Of a stretch of 32,593 nucleotides of DNA, positions 1-9,264 are shown in pieces (the first letter of the stretch is position 1; each line of letters starts with the position of its first letter). The notes beneath the pieces were generated by a model, which was not told the DNA's origin, made no database searches, and was given only the letters and a program-made list of their open reading frames with translations. Where the stretch lies: NCBI GenBank assembly GCA_012517355.1, contig JAAYVD010000152.1, forward strand, positions 1-32,593, given 5' to 3'. Both the position numbers and the translations under genes were made by a program. This DNA is from Candidatus Rifleibacteriota bacterium (GTDB taxonomy: Bacteria; Muiribacteriota; Ozemobacteria; Ozemobacterales; Ozemobacteraceae).

Positions 1-66
1 CTCGACCTCGCCAGCGCCATCGCCCTCGACCTCGCCGGCGCTCTCGACCTCGCCAGCGCCATCGCC
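1..66 (-). repeat. GAGGTCGAG-based tandem repeat inside jetB
   Basis: The first 66 bases are built from repeats of CTCGACCTCG, each separated by GCCAGCGCCATCGCC or a shorter variant. On the coding (minus) strand they read as alternating peptide units GDGAGEVE and SAGEVE in frame with jetB. The array continues to the window edge, so the copy number is unknown. It probably encodes a flexible acidic linker or tail. Confidence 0.8.
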
Positions 67-708
67 CGGCTTCCGGAGGGCGGTCGTGATGATCTGGCTG
101 GCGAGTTGGGTCGGTTCATAGCAGTGGAGGCCGGGAAGCACTTCATACAGGATTTCCGTCAGCCCGCCCGCCGCGGGCGTCTCCGCCCGTTCGACCTCTT
201 TCAGGAAGCGGAACTTCACCAGCTTCGTCAGCAGGGGGCGAGACCAGTCGAGCAGGGCCCGATCATCCGGGGCCTGCCCGCCCAAGATCTCCCCGAGATG
301 GTGGCGGCTCCATTCGAGGAAGGCACCAAGGCGGAACCGGAGGTTCTGGTCCCCGTCGCCGGCGCACAGGTTCTGGGCCACCAACTCGTGTTCGTAGTAT
401 TGCAGCAGCAGCAAAAACACGATGCTCTCGTTCCGCGTGCTGACCTGGAACTGCAGCCGCTGCCCGGGTTTGAGGGCGGGATTGACCAGGCGGTCCTTGA
501 GGATGCGCGCCAGGTTCCGGTCGATGAACAACCGCCAGCCGAAATAGCGCTGGAGGAAATCGGTGAAGGCGGCACGGTTGGCGCGCAGATACTGGAAGTG
601 CTCGGGATCGTCCTCCCGATAGAAGAACGGCGACTCCAGCAGGAGGTTCAGGACGGTCTGGACCCGGGTCTGGTTCAGCTTGTCCAGGCCGGTGGCGGCG
701 TCACTCAT
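1..708 (-). CDS. jetB: Wadjet JetB-like (MksE/KITE-type) protein, 3' end outside window
   Basis: At least 236 residues are visible and the reading frame is open to the window edge, so the C-terminus is missing. The N-terminus (about residues 14-60) has the pattern seen in DUF2398/DUF4194 JetB proteins: a short leader, then YLRANRAAFTDFL, then GWRLFIDRNLARI. The middle is helical, with a leucine run. JetB is the KITE subunit that bridges the kleisin JetA and the SMC JetC in Wadjet complexes, which recognise and cleave small circular DNA. The ATG at 708-706 overlaps the end of jetA by 8 bases and has GGAGG inside jetA as ribosome site, so the two are translationally coupled. The last visible residues (about 215-236) are a repetitive Gly/Ala/Glu/Val tail. 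Family call from motif pattern and gene order; subtype is uncertain, with type II (DUF2398) favoured. Confidence 0.62.
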   Translation of the reverse strand, partial: MSDAATGLDKLNQTRVQTVLNLLLESPFFYREDDPEHFQYLRANRAAFTDFLQRYFGWRLFIDRNLARILKDRLVNPALKPGQRLQFQVSTRNESIVFLLLLQYYEHELVAQNLCAGDGDQNLRFRLGAFLEWSRHHLGEILGGQAPDDRALLDWSRPLLTKLVKFRFLKEVERAETPAAGGLTEILYEVLPGLHCYEPTQLASQIITTALRKPGDGAGEVESAGEVEGDGAGEVE

Positions 709-2239
709 GGGGGTTCCTCCGATGGAACACGAAATCGGGGCCGTCCAGCGTGGCCCCCCCGGCGACCCCGTCCTGCCCGAAACGCGCCCGCTGGTCAGCC
801 GCGGGCGGCCGCCCGGTCGCGAATCCCAGCGGCACCCGATGGCGGGTCTGGTGCAGCCGGTCGAGCTTCAGGGCATCCAGCAGGGCACGGAAATCGGCCG
901 GCCCCGACAAGGTTCCCTCCGACAGGGGGCGGCTGGGCTCCCCCTTCAGGATGGCCCGCTCCACGAAGGCCAGGGCGGCCTGGATCCGCGCTTCCTGCAG
1001 TTCCCGGCGGGCGCCGCGCTGCTCCTGCTTCTGGTCGAGGATGGCCCGGCGGAAGGCCGGGCGTTTCATCTCGTAGCGGCGATGGGGCCGGGGCGGTGCC
1101 TGCCGGGCTTCCGGCGTGCCGTTCCCCGCGTCGGTCATCAGGTGGCCACTGGCATACAAGGCTTCGAACCAGCCCTCCAGGGGTGCCGGGTCGGTCGCCG
1201 CGGGGAGGGCGACCACCTCCAGGAGCCTGGCCCGCAAATCTTCCACCCGCAGGGACCGGTTGCGCAGGGTTTCCGCATACCCCCGCAGGCGATGCACCGC
1301 CTCGCCGGTGGCCCGGGTCACCCGTCGGCACAGCCGGCTGAGAGGGCCCTCCGGCCGGAAGAAGGTCTCCAGATCGCCAAGGGTCCGCGGCACCACCCCG
1401 CCTTCGACCGGCATGGCCGGCCCGTCTCCGACGGGAAGGCTCCAGGCCGGATCCTCCGCCTGGAGAAGCGCTTGGTAGCCGGGATGCGAACCGATCCGGG
1501 GCAGGAGTCCGGCGATGGTCATGCCGAGCGAAGTCAGGCGCTCGAGGTACGAATCGACGAACACCTGGAGATGCCCGAGAATGGCGGTCAGGGTTTCGAA
1601 CTGCACCCCCCCCGGCGCGGACACGAACCCTTCGATGCGGTCGATGAGACCGATGAGATCCTCGGCCGCCCGATCGGCCAGCCGGTTGGCTTCCAGGAGA
1701 TGGTAGCGGGAGCGGACCGGGCCGTCCTCGCCGCCGGGAGGCGCCTCCAGCCGCTCCAGGCATTGGGTCAGATGGTGGTGGATGTCGGCGAGCAGGTGGG
1801 TTCCTTCCTGGCCGGGAGCCGTTGTCCGGGGTGTGACCCGCGTGGCGAGGAACTGCAGGATCCGGGCGGTTTCGGGATCCAGGCGGATCAGGTAGCGGTC
1901 GAGACGCCGGTCGGCGAGGGACTGCAATCGCCTCGCTTCCAGGCGGCGACTCACGTTCCCCCTTTCAACGAGGGCATCGAGGTCCCGGCGGAATTCGTCG
2001 CTCTGGTATTCGGGTCCGGCCTGGACCAGGCGGGCGGTCAGGACCCGCCCTTCCAACTCGTCGAACGGCACTTCGATCTGGCGCGACCGGCGCAGATCGT
2101 TGAGGGTCTCCAGGATGAGGAGGTAGAACCGGTTCCGCTCCGCCACCAGGAACCGGAACCGGTCAAGGAAGGGAGCGTCGAGGCGGTCGGCCAGCAAGCC
2201 AACCTCCGCCGGAGGAATCGGTCGTCCGGGGTCGGGCAT
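701..2239 (-). CDS. jetA: Wadjet JetA-like (kleisin, DUF2397/TIGR02677-like) protein
   Basis: About 512 residues. The N-terminal winged-helix-like region carries FLVAERNRFYLLILETLND, then DFRRDLDALVERGNVSRR-type text and a DRYLIRLDPETARILQFL segment, resembling the first domain of DUF2397 (JetA of type II Wadjet). A long helical middle and an Arg-rich region near residues 400-450 follow. JetA is the kleisin that closes the JetC SMC ring. The ATG at 2239 is preceded by AAGGAG (12 bases upstream) and GAGGGG. In-frame starts at 2275 (ATG) and 2281 (GTG) would add 12-14 residues. The downstream gene overlaps by 8 bases and matches JetB, which supports the call; jetC and jetD would lie beyond the left edge. 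Similarity is judged by eye, so a different MksF-like kleisin is possible. Confidence 0.6.
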   Translation of the reverse strand: MPDPGRPIPPAEVGLLADRLDAPFLDRFRFLVAERNRFYLLILETLNDLRRSRQIEVPFDELEGRVLTARLVQAGPEYQSDEFRRDLDALVERGNVSRRLEARRLQSLADRRLDRYLIRLDPETARILQFLATRVTPRTTAPGQEGTHLLADIHHHLTQCLERLEAPPGGEDGPVRSRYHLLEANRLADRAAEDLIGLIDRIEGFVSAPGGVQFETLTAILGHLQVFVDSYLERLTSLGMTIAGLLPRIGSHPGYQALLQAEDPAWSLPVGDGPAMPVEGGVVPRTLGDLETFFRPEGPLSRLCRRVTRATGEAVHRLRGYAETLRNRSLRVEDLRARLLEVVALPAATDPAPLEGWFEALYASGHLMTDAGNGTPEARQAPPRPHRRYEMKRPAFRRAILDQKQEQRGARRELQEARIQAALAFVERAILKGEPSRPLSEGTLSGPADFRALLDALKLDRLHQTRHRVPLGFATGRPPAADQRARFGQDGVAGGATLDGPDFVFHRRNPHE

Positions 2240-2487
2240 GGGCCCCTCGTCACTCCTTGAATCGCGCACGGTCATCGGCACCTGGCCAGGGTCGTGGCTG
2301 TTCGTGAATGCTCATGGTGGTGCGACTCCATCCCCATTCTTCCATGAATTCCGGATATGATCAATATCGTCCGGATTCCGGTCTGTTCGATCTGCGCCAT
2401 CCGCGGCCTGGTCCTCCATTCCTTTTTTCCGGCAGGACTCAACCGACGATCGTTTTCAGCGTTTCCAGCCGCGAATCTTCCTCCCGG
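2240..2487. other. Intergenic region upstream of jetA
   Basis: About 250 bases between the serine hydrolase stop and the jetA start. The notable element is an AT-rich dyad near 2350-2377: TCCGGATAT and ATATCGTCCGGA around GATCA. It could be an operator for the jet operon. I see no convincing -35/-10 pair and no other gene. Confidence 0.4.
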
Positions 2488-3750
2488 TCACCGACGCGGG
2501 AACAGGTCGGTCGACGGCCAGTCGGTGACGCCCTCCACGGCCTCCCAGAAGGCGTTGTCGAGGGCCCCGTTGAACTCGTCGAACCGGGCGGGCCGGGCGT
2601 TGAACAGCCCCACCCAGGCCAGCCCGTGGTGCGTGCGCACCATGATGGAGGTGGTGCCGTCGAGCGAGCCGAGGTGCCACCAGTTCACGTCGTTCCCCAT
2701 CGGCCGCACCAGCAGGCCCATGCCATACCAGAAGGGTTCCCCGGCGAACAGCGGGGCGGGCGGCCGGGCCAGCATGGTCCGGACAGAGGCCGGGCTCAGC
2801 AGCCGCGAGCCGGGCAGCTGGCCGTCGAGGGCGAGCACGAACCGCAACACATCGACCGCGGTGGCCGTCCAGCCGCCGTGGGCGGCCATGTTCTCCAGGC
2901 TCCACCCGCCGTACGGCCAGGGCACCCGGCCCGGCCGGGCATCGAACACCGAGTCCCCGAGCGGGTTTTCGGGGGCGGGGGAGTAGACCACCTCGCGGGG
3001 CCTGGCCACCAGCGTCTGCCCGAGCGCGAAGCCGGACAGGCGGGCGGGGCGCAGGACCTCCCGCTGGACGAAGGTCTCGTAGGGGGTCCCCGCCACGGCT
3101 TCCACCACCTTGCCGAGCAGGGCATAGCCGAAGTTGGAGTAGGCATACGCGGTTCCCGGGGTGAACGACAGGGGCTGCCCCGCCATGAAGCGGATCGTCT
3201 CCTCGAGCGACGGCGGGCAGGCGGTCTGCCGCCGCCCCGCGATCATCCGGCCGGAGAACATGGGATCGAAGGTCTTCGCGGCATCCCAGCCGCCGGCATG
3301 GTGCAGGAGGTGGCGGACGGTGACCGTCCGCAGCCGCGGGTCGGCGGAGGCCAGGTCGGCCGCGGTCAGGAAGGGCAGCAGCGGCACCACGGGGTCATCG
3401 AGGCGCAGCTTCCCCATCTCGACCAGCTTCAGCACGGCAACGGCGGTGACTGCCTTGGACAGGCTGGCCAGGCGGAACACGTGGGTGAACGGGTCGACGG
3501 GAACCCGGCGCTCGCGGTCGGCCCAGCCATACCCGCGGGCCAGCACCAGCCGGCCGTTCCTGGCCACCACCACCGCCCCGCCGGGGATGCCCCACTCGGC
3601 CATCAGCCGGGGGAAGACCTCGTCGAAGCGCTCCATGCCCCGCGGCAGGGTTCCCGTCTTCGGCAGGTCGCCCCGCGCGAACACCGCGGTGACGGACAGC
3701 ACGATCGACCACAGGCACAGGATCGCGGGGGCAACGCGTCGTCGCTTCAT
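2488..3750 (-). CDS. Exported serine hydrolase, beta-lactamase/PBP4* family
   Basis: 420 residues with an N-terminal signal peptide (MKRRR followed by a hydrophobic stretch to about residue 25). All three active-site motifs of the class C/serine beta-lactamase-like family are visible: S96-L-S-K99 (nucleophile), Y204-S-N206 and H359-L-G361 replacing KTG. HLLHHAGG at about 147-154 is typical of the family. The HxG third motif is typical of esterases and D-aminopeptidase or DD-peptidase-like members rather than true AmpC enzymes, so a periplasmic peptidase or esterase is more likely than antibiotic resistance. The ATG at 3750 was chosen because GAGGGAG lies just upstream and the signal peptide starts there; the frame is open about 59 codons further upstream but that stretch is compositionally unlike a protein. 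Monocistronic in appearance. Confidence 0.85.
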   Translation of the reverse strand: MKRRRVAPAILCLWSIVLSVTAVFARGDLPKTGTLPRGMERFDEVFPRLMAEWGIPGGAVVVARNGRLVLARGYGWADRERRVPVDPFTHVFRLASLSKAVTAVAVLKLVEMGKLRLDDPVVPLLPFLTAADLASADPRLRTVTVRHLLHHAGGWDAAKTFDPMFSGRMIAGRRQTACPPSLEETIRFMAGQPLSFTPGTAYAYSNFGYALLGKVVEAVAGTPYETFVQREVLRPARLSGFALGQTLVARPREVVYSPAPENPLGDSVFDARPGRVPWPYGGWSLENMAAHGGWTATAVDVLRFVLALDGQLPGSRLLSPASVRTMLARPPAPLFAGEPFWYGMGLLVRPMGNDVNWWHLGSLDGTTSIMVRTHHGLAWVGLFNARPARFDEFNGALDNAFWEAVEGVTDWPSTDLFPRR

Positions 3751-3963
3751 GGCTCCCTCATGGGTTGGTACAGGATGTGGAACACCCGCTGCCGAGTACA
3801 GCAAACCCGTATCGGAGGTTCGACAGGGGATCGGAAGCGGCATCCGCCGGAGGCCCGGTTCATGGTCAGGAATGGCATGCCGCCCACGCCCCTCGCGTCG
3901 GCAAGGCCTTCCGGCCGCGACCGGCACGGGGCCTTCCGCCCGCCAGGCGATGCGCGGGCCACC

Positions 3964-6696
3964 TCAGTGGACCTGCGTGAGCGTGGGGATGAAATACCGC
4001 TTCACCCGCCAGCTGTCGGTCGTCCACAGGTACATCTCGTCGAAGTGGATGTCCCGGATACCCGCGTACACGAACGGATCCCACTTCTTCCCGTCGAACA
4101 GCACCAGCTGCGAATCGGTGACGGAGGGATCGATGAACCGGATCACGTAGGGGTTGGCCGCGCTGCCCGCGACGTGGGCCTTGCGGACGGTGGTCTCGAT
4201 GATCCCCTGGCGCTCGCGGGCCGTCTCGTCGCAGGCCAGCGCGATGAGGAACGGGTATTTGGCGTCATCCGGGGCCGCCGCGATGGCGGTGATGCGGTCG
4301 GAATTGAGGCCCACCTCCCGGCCGACGATCTGCTCGACCCGGCCCGCCGACGTGATCCGCAGCAGGCCGCTCAGCGAGCCCAGCCACAGGGTTCCCGTGC
4401 GGTCTTCGCAGAGGACGGTGTAGACCCGCTTGGGGACGGCCACCGGCACGATCTTCCCGCCGTCGTAGACGGAGAGCCCTTCCCGGTGCAGGAGGGCCAC
4501 CACCGTCCCGCCCGCCCGGCGCCACGGGGTGCAGTCGATGACCCCAACCGCCTGGTGGGGATCGTCGGGGGTGCCGCTGGGCGCGACCGTGACCCAGGGT
4601 TCCGTCGTCAGGTCGGCGGCGGGAAGGAGGTGGGCCCGCGGCAGGATGAACAGCCCGTCCTTCTGGGTGCCGACGTAGAGGTCGACCCCCACGCGCCGCA
4701 CGCAGCGCAAAACGGCCCCGCTCGGCCAGGGCACCTGCCCGGCGGTCAGGGTGTGCCAGTGGTTCCCGGAAGGGTCGAACCGGCTGCTGCTGTCGGGAAC
4801 GACCGAGGCGGGCTCGTCCAGGCAGGCGAGGGCTTTGCCGTCGATGATCGCCCAGCACCGTTCGCCCGCATCGATGGCCAGGTCGGTGACCGGCAGGCCG
4901 GGCAGGGGATGCAGCGGGCACTGGGGCGACAGCGAGTCGATCGAGAACAGGTCGTGACCCCGGATGTCCTGCCGCCGGTCGCCGTCGCGGAAGACGGGCA
5001 CGGGCGGGTAGCTCAGGGTTCCCGAGGCGGCCTCGAGCTGCTGCCGGACCTCGGCGGTGAGCGTGCCCGGGCTGGGGCCGTCGATGAGCAGCTGGTTGAG
5101 AGGCCCGACCAGCGTCTTGCGGTCGAGGGTGGTGTAGACGGTGGTCAGGTCGACGGTGGCGACGTCGTTCGGCTGCTCCAGGCAGTAGTGATGCCAGATG
5201 CGCTCCCCCGCCTCGCCGGGCGGCTTGCCGCCCGCGGAGGAGTTGTCCTCCATCTGCAGGTTCTGGCGCGGGTCGTGCAGCGGGTTCTCGAACCGCCCCG
5301 CCAACCGGTAGGGCAGCTGCAGCGCCCCCAGGAAGAAGGCCTGCGGATAGGTGAACCGCGAGATGCCCTTGTCATGGGCGATCCAGAGGTCCCGGCCGCG
5401 GGCGATCCGGTGGTAGGAAATGGACGGCTCGATGGGGTAGGCATGCTTGTCCGGGTAGCCCATGATGCGCGGCCCCCACCGCGACATGAAGGGAATGAAG
5501 TTGCGCGCCCAGAGGGGGCCGACCCCGAAGAACTTGAATTCGTCGGAGGCATCGACCTCCTCGGTGCCGAACAGGCACAGGCCCCCATCGGTGAGAACCG
5601 CCACCCGCCGGGCCCCGGGCAGGTAGTACACGCGGTTGATGGTGTCGGACGGCAGGGGCGAGTCGGCCGTGGTCAGGCGGCTCCACACCCCTTCGTCGCA
5701 CTGCCACAGGCCCTGGCCCTTGGTGCCGACGTAGAGGATCCGCTTGCCGAGGAAGGTGCGCAGCTGGGTCTGCTCGGGCGCCTCCCCGGTATACAGGACG
5801 TTCGTCTCCTCGTCCGGGGCGGTCGTCAGGCAGCTGACCGCCGCGTCGGGGTCGGGCAGCCGCACCGTCGCCAGCACCCGCCGGTCCTGCACCAGCGTGA
5901 GCTGGTTCTGCGTCAGGGCGATCACCCGGTCCTGGCCGCCCTCCTGGAAGGCCCAGAAATCGTCGACCCAGTCGGACGGCAGCGGGTCCTGCAGCGCGTA
6001 GGCCTGGCTGTCGCGGGCGTTGACCAGGCCCCGCCCCTTGGTCGCGAAGATGCCGCCGGTCGGGAAATCCATGGCCAGGGCGCTGATGCCGACGTCCATG
6101 AACTTCCGGTCCCCCGAGGTCTCCTCCCCGAAATCCTGCACCTGCTGGAAGACGGGCGGCACCCCCATGCCGATCTGCGACTGGAACAGCCACCCCCCGA
6201 AACACCCGGCGTACAGGGTGCGGTCGACGACCTGGACGGTCTCGACGTCGATGGTCGACAGGCCCCGGTCCGTCCCGAACAGCTCCAGGCGCGGCGGTTT
6301 GGCGGGGAATCCGGCAAGGTCGAGGAAGGCCAGCCCGTTCGGCGTCGCCGCCCAGAGGTTGCCGTCGGGGTCGTAGTCGAGGTTCCGCACCACCAGAGCC
6401 CCGAACTCCTCGCCGTAGTCCGACAGGCGGATCCAGCGCGGCCGGTCGACGTGGAAGACCGCGATGCCCTGCGGGGTGCCGACCGCGATCTGGCCGTTGC
6501 GGACCGCCATGCAGGTCAGGTCGTTGCCTGGCAGACCCGAGCGGGCGTTCCAGGTCATCCAGGCCTGCCTGGCCTCGGCCGCCAGGCCGGCGGCCAGCCA
6601 GAACAGCCCCGCCAGGCCCAGCACCAGGACCACCGCCCGGGGGAGATGACGGCCGGTCGCCCATCCCTCCCGACCCTGCTGGAATTCCGTTCGCAT
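3964..6696 (-). CDS. Exported multi-blade beta-propeller protein (two-component regulator propeller type)
   Basis: 910 residues. A hydrophobic segment (VVLVLGLAGLFWLAAGLAA, about residues 22-40) acts as signal or anchor. The body repeats short blades such as WNARSGLPGNDLTCMAVRNG, DPDGNLWAATPNGLAFLDL, DRTGTLWLGSLSGLLRI and REVGLNSDRITAIA, the hallmark of the Reg_prop repeats found in sensor ectodomains. No histidine kinase, GGDEF or DNA-binding domain follows, so it is a stand-alone propeller, possibly for binding or scaffolding. The ATG at 6696 has GGGAGGAA six bases upstream. The open frame extends 109 codons further upstream, but that part is Arg/Pro-rich and implausible. Function beyond fold is unknown. 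Confidence 0.75.
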   Translation of the reverse strand: MRTEFQQGREGWATGRHLPRAVVLVLGLAGLFWLAAGLAAEARQAWMTWNARSGLPGNDLTCMAVRNGQIAVGTPQGIAVFHVDRPRWIRLSDYGEEFGALVVRNLDYDPDGNLWAATPNGLAFLDLAGFPAKPPRLELFGTDRGLSTIDVETVQVVDRTLYAGCFGGWLFQSQIGMGVPPVFQQVQDFGEETSGDRKFMDVGISALAMDFPTGGIFATKGRGLVNARDSQAYALQDPLPSDWVDDFWAFQEGGQDRVIALTQNQLTLVQDRRVLATVRLPDPDAAVSCLTTAPDEETNVLYTGEAPEQTQLRTFLGKRILYVGTKGQGLWQCDEGVWSRLTTADSPLPSDTINRVYYLPGARRVAVLTDGGLCLFGTEEVDASDEFKFFGVGPLWARNFIPFMSRWGPRIMGYPDKHAYPIEPSISYHRIARGRDLWIAHDKGISRFTYPQAFFLGALQLPYRLAGRFENPLHDPRQNLQMEDNSSAGGKPPGEAGERIWHHYCLEQPNDVATVDLTTVYTTLDRKTLVGPLNQLLIDGPSPGTLTAEVRQQLEAASGTLSYPPVPVFRDGDRRQDIRGHDLFSIDSLSPQCPLHPLPGLPVTDLAIDAGERCWAIIDGKALACLDEPASVVPDSSSRFDPSGNHWHTLTAGQVPWPSGAVLRCVRRVGVDLYVGTQKDGLFILPRAHLLPAADLTTEPWVTVAPSGTPDDPHQAVGVIDCTPWRRAGGTVVALLHREGLSVYDGGKIVPVAVPKRVYTVLCEDRTGTLWLGSLSGLLRITSAGRVEQIVGREVGLNSDRITAIAAAPDDAKYPFLIALACDETARERQGIIETTVRKAHVAGSAANPYVIRFIDPSVTDSQLVLFDGKKWDPFVYAGIRDIHFDEMYLWTTDSWRVKRYFIPTLTQVH

Positions 6697-7082
6697 GCGC
6701 GTTCCTCCCGCGGCCATGGTAACACAGGCCCCGGTCGGCGACCGCATGGCCGTCGGGTTTGTCCCAGAGCGGACGCAAACCTTGGAAGCGCTGTCAGAGC
6801 GGGAGGGGCTCCGCGCCTTCCGATCACCTCGTCCCGGGCCACGGGCCCCTGGAACCCTTTTTTCTGCCAGCCGCCCGCGGAGCGTCCGGCTGGCGGGCCA
6901 CCTGCTTCGAGGGCCGCCCGGGCCGCGCGTCTCTGCTGACCATGCGGGGTTCAACCTTGGGTTTGCCCTGGGGTTTGTCCGGGGTCGGCGGCCGTCGTAT
7001 ACTGCGTCGTCAACGGCGCCCACAAGCGTGAGAACCGGTTTCCTCGCGCGGGAGACACGGTGAACGAAGGACGAAAGCGAAC
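6697..7082. other. Divergent intergenic region
   Basis: 386 bases between two divergently transcribed genes. It holds a sigma-70-like promoter for the plus-strand gene (listed separately). No further gene is supported; the long frames through it are extensions of the neighbouring coding regions. Confidence 0.5.
6975..7003 (+). promoter_or_regulatory. Sigma-70-type promoter TTGTCC-N17-TATACT
   Basis: TTGTCC at 6975-6980 and TATACT at 6998-7003 are separated by exactly 17 bases. The predicted start near 7010 leaves a leader of about 73 bases before the ATG at 7083. Confidence 0.55.
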
Positions 7083-7556
7083 ATGACCTGGTCTTCTTGG
7101 CTCCTCTTCCTGGTCGTGGTCATCGGCGTCTTTCTCGTCACCAGGCGGAAACAGGCCGGGTCTTCCGGCACAACCGATGCAGAGGAACATCCGCCAACGG
7201 CAGGAAACGGGGAAAGGTCCGAAGATCCGCCGGGGGATGATCCTGGCGCGGCGGCCCTCCCGGAAAAAGGGCCGGCGGAGCTTCAGCAGGAAGTCAAACA
7301 GAAGAAAAGCCTGGTGCTGATCATCAGGCTCCAGGTGAAAAGCCTGTTGTCGAAATGCCCTGAAGGGCGTGACGAGGTCGAGTCGGCCCGGCAGGTGTTC
7401 AAGCAGGCTTGCGAGAGCTTTGACATGCCGAAGCCTCCGCCGGCCGCGGACAGGGAAGAACTGGGCAAGGCGGTCGCCCTGCTCGACGCCCACATCAGGG
7501 AGTTGGACCGGCTCATCCACACGTTGCTCCGGCATCTCGACGGGAGAAAGCCCTGA
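7083..7556 (+). CDS. Small membrane-anchored protein of unknown function
   Basis: 157 residues. One N-terminal transmembrane helix (about residues 4-20, LLFLVVVIGVFLV) is followed by basic residues (RRK), predicting a cytoplasmic body. A low-complexity acidic/Pro/Gly linker spans about 25-62, then two amphipathic helices rich in Lys, Leu and Glu, the second ending in RELDRLIHTLLRHL. I do not recognise the family. The ribosome site is weak (AAGGA about 12 bases upstream). It lies 106 bases upstream of the ankyrin gene on the same strand and may share its transcript. Confidence 0.6.
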   Translation: MTWSSWLLFLVVVIGVFLVTRRKQAGSSGTTDAEEHPPTAGNGERSEDPPGDDPGAAALPEKGPAELQQEVKQKKSLVLIIRLQVKSLLSKCPEGRDEVESARQVFKQACESFDMPKPPPAADREELGKAVALLDAHIRELDRLIHTLLRHLDGRKP

Positions 7557-7662
7557 ATGGTCCTTCCAACCGCTCGGGGCCCTGATCTGCGCGAGTGAGG
7601 CCGGTTGCCTTTTTTCCCCACCTTTGGGAGGATGGCGCACCAGAGACGAAGGAGGGTTGGCC

Positions 7663-9264
7663 ATGGGCGATGCTCCGCGCACTTCCCACAAGGTCTGCCG
7701 ACCGAGGTTTTCCCCAGGGAGGGGGATGTTCGAGGCGATCCGGGCCGGCGATACCGAGCGCGTCAGGACGCTCCTCGCGGAAGGGATCGACCCGAACGGG
7801 CGGACCCGGGACCGGTTCGCCGTCGATTTCTCCCTCTGGCACGATCTTCTGCTCCGGGCCTGGGACCACGACATGGGGATCGGCCTTTACGAGTATTCCC
7901 ACTGGGGAGGCTTTTCCCCGCTCATGGCGGCCGCTTCCCATCGCCGGGACCCCATTGTCGATCTGCTCCTCGAGGCCGGCGCCGACCTCGCGGCGACCGA
8001 TTCCATCGGGCTGGGCGCCCTGATGTACGCCCTCGTCGCCAAGCGCGAAGCGGTCGCCCTCCGGTTCCTCGAACGGGGCGCCCCCGTCGCGGTGGCCACC
8101 CATGTCTCGAAGACCGAAGAACCGTCCTCGCGGGGAAACGAAAACACCGTGACCGGGCTGACCCCCCTGCACGTCGCCAGCCTCACGGGTTCCGCGGAAG
8201 TGATCCGCCAGTTGCTGGAGCGGGGGGCGGATCCCTCCGCCACGGATTCCCTCGGCCGGACCCCGATGCAGATGGTCTTGCAGAACCCCTCGCCAGAGGC
8301 ACGCGCCGTCCTCGTCGGACGGACCTCCGGCGCCGCCCTGCCCACCCTCGCACCGGGCGAGGCCCTCCGCCTCCTCGACCAGTACCTGGCCGGGGATGGC
8401 ACCCCCGAAGAGCGCATCCGGAGCCTGATCCCGCGAGTTCTCGCCGACGATTACTACGATGCCTATCACCGGGAGACGAATCTCGGGGGCAAACGGATGG
8501 AATTGTTCGAATACGCCTGCGCCCGCAGGCTCGGACGGGCCTTCCGTTTCCTGGTCGAAACCGGCCAGGTGCCCCTTCCCTCCTCCCCCCGCGATGAGAC
8601 GCCCTTCCAGACGGCCTGCCGGGCCCTGGCCTGGGACATCGCGGACTTCCTGCTGGAGCGGGGTTTCCGCCCCGGCCCGGCCGACCTGATGGACGCCCTT
8701 CCCAACCCGCCCCTCGTCGGGATCCTCCTGGAGCGGGGGGTCCCGGTCACCCCCTGCGAGCGGTACGGCCAGCCCCAGGATCCCGTTCGGGCCCTGTTGG
8801 AAGTGAAAGGCTCCGATCACGGGGTCATCACCGCCAACCAGGTGGCGGTGATCGATCTGTTGGCCGACCACGGGGCGCGGCTCGACCTTCCCGACCAGCA
8901 CGGGAACACCCCGCTGATCATCGCGGTCAAGCAGTGCGCGGCGGCGGTGGTGCAGGCCCTCGCCCGACGGGGAGCCCCGCTCGACGGGGCCAATGCCCGC
9001 GGCCAGACCGCGTTGATGACCGCCGCCTTCTACGGGCACGATGCCTCGGCCAAGGCGCTCATCGAGGCCGGCGCCCCCCTGGACCAGCGCAACCAGGTCG
9101 GCCAGACCGCCCTGTGGATGGCGGTCAACTACTCGCGCCCGGAACAGGTCCGGCTCCTTCTGCAGGCCGGGGCCGACCGGACGATCCCCGATGCCGCCGG
9201 CATCACCCCTCTCGCCCTGGCCCGCCAGAGGAAGCTGGCCCAGATCCTTCCCCTGTTGGGCTGA
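7663..9264 (+). CDS. Ankyrin-repeat protein
   Basis: 533 residues with no signal peptide. Clear repeats include GFSPLMAAAS...LLLEAGAD, GLTPLHVASLTG...LLERGADPSA, HGNTPLIIAV, GQTALMTAAFYGHD...EAGAPLDQ and GQTALWMAVNYS...LLQAGADRTI, with degenerate repeats between (about residues 215-400). The array occupies nearly the whole chain, so it is likely a cytoplasmic protein-binding scaffold with unknown partner. The ATG at 7663 was chosen over upstream frame extension because AAGGAGG sits seven bases before it and the first ankyrin-like helix (MFEAIRAGDTERVRTLLAEG) starts near residue 22. Confidence 0.88.
   Translation: MGDAPRTSHKVCRPRFSPGRGMFEAIRAGDTERVRTLLAEGIDPNGRTRDRFAVDFSLWHDLLLRAWDHDMGIGLYEYSHWGGFSPLMAAASHRRDPIVDLLLEAGADLAATDSIGLGALMYALVAKREAVALRFLERGAPVAVATHVSKTEEPSSRGNENTVTGLTPLHVASLTGSAEVIRQLLERGADPSATDSLGRTPMQMVLQNPSPEARAVLVGRTSGAALPTLAPGEALRLLDQYLAGDGTPEERIRSLIPRVLADDYYDAYHRETNLGGKRMELFEYACARRLGRAFRFLVETGQVPLPSSPRDETPFQTACRALAWDIADFLLERGFRPGPADLMDALPNPPLVGILLERGVPVTPCERYGQPQDPVRALLEVKGSDHGVITANQVAVIDLLADHGARLDLPDQHGNTPLIIAVKQCAAAVVQALARRGAPLDGANARGQTALMTAAFYGHDASAKALIEAGAPLDQRNQVGQTALWMAVNYSRPEQVRLLLQAGADRTIPDAAGITPLALARQRKLAQILPLLG

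Noticed and set aside
2488-3750. A true antibiotic-resistance beta-lactamase
   Set aside because: The third motif is HLG rather than KTG, and the text resembles the broad esterase/peptidase branch of the fold.
2308-6939. A 1543-codon open frame on the plus strand
   Set aside because: It is antisense to the serine hydrolase and propeller genes, has Arg/Gly/Pro-heavy text without motifs, and crosses their intergenic gap. High GC makes such shadow frames common.
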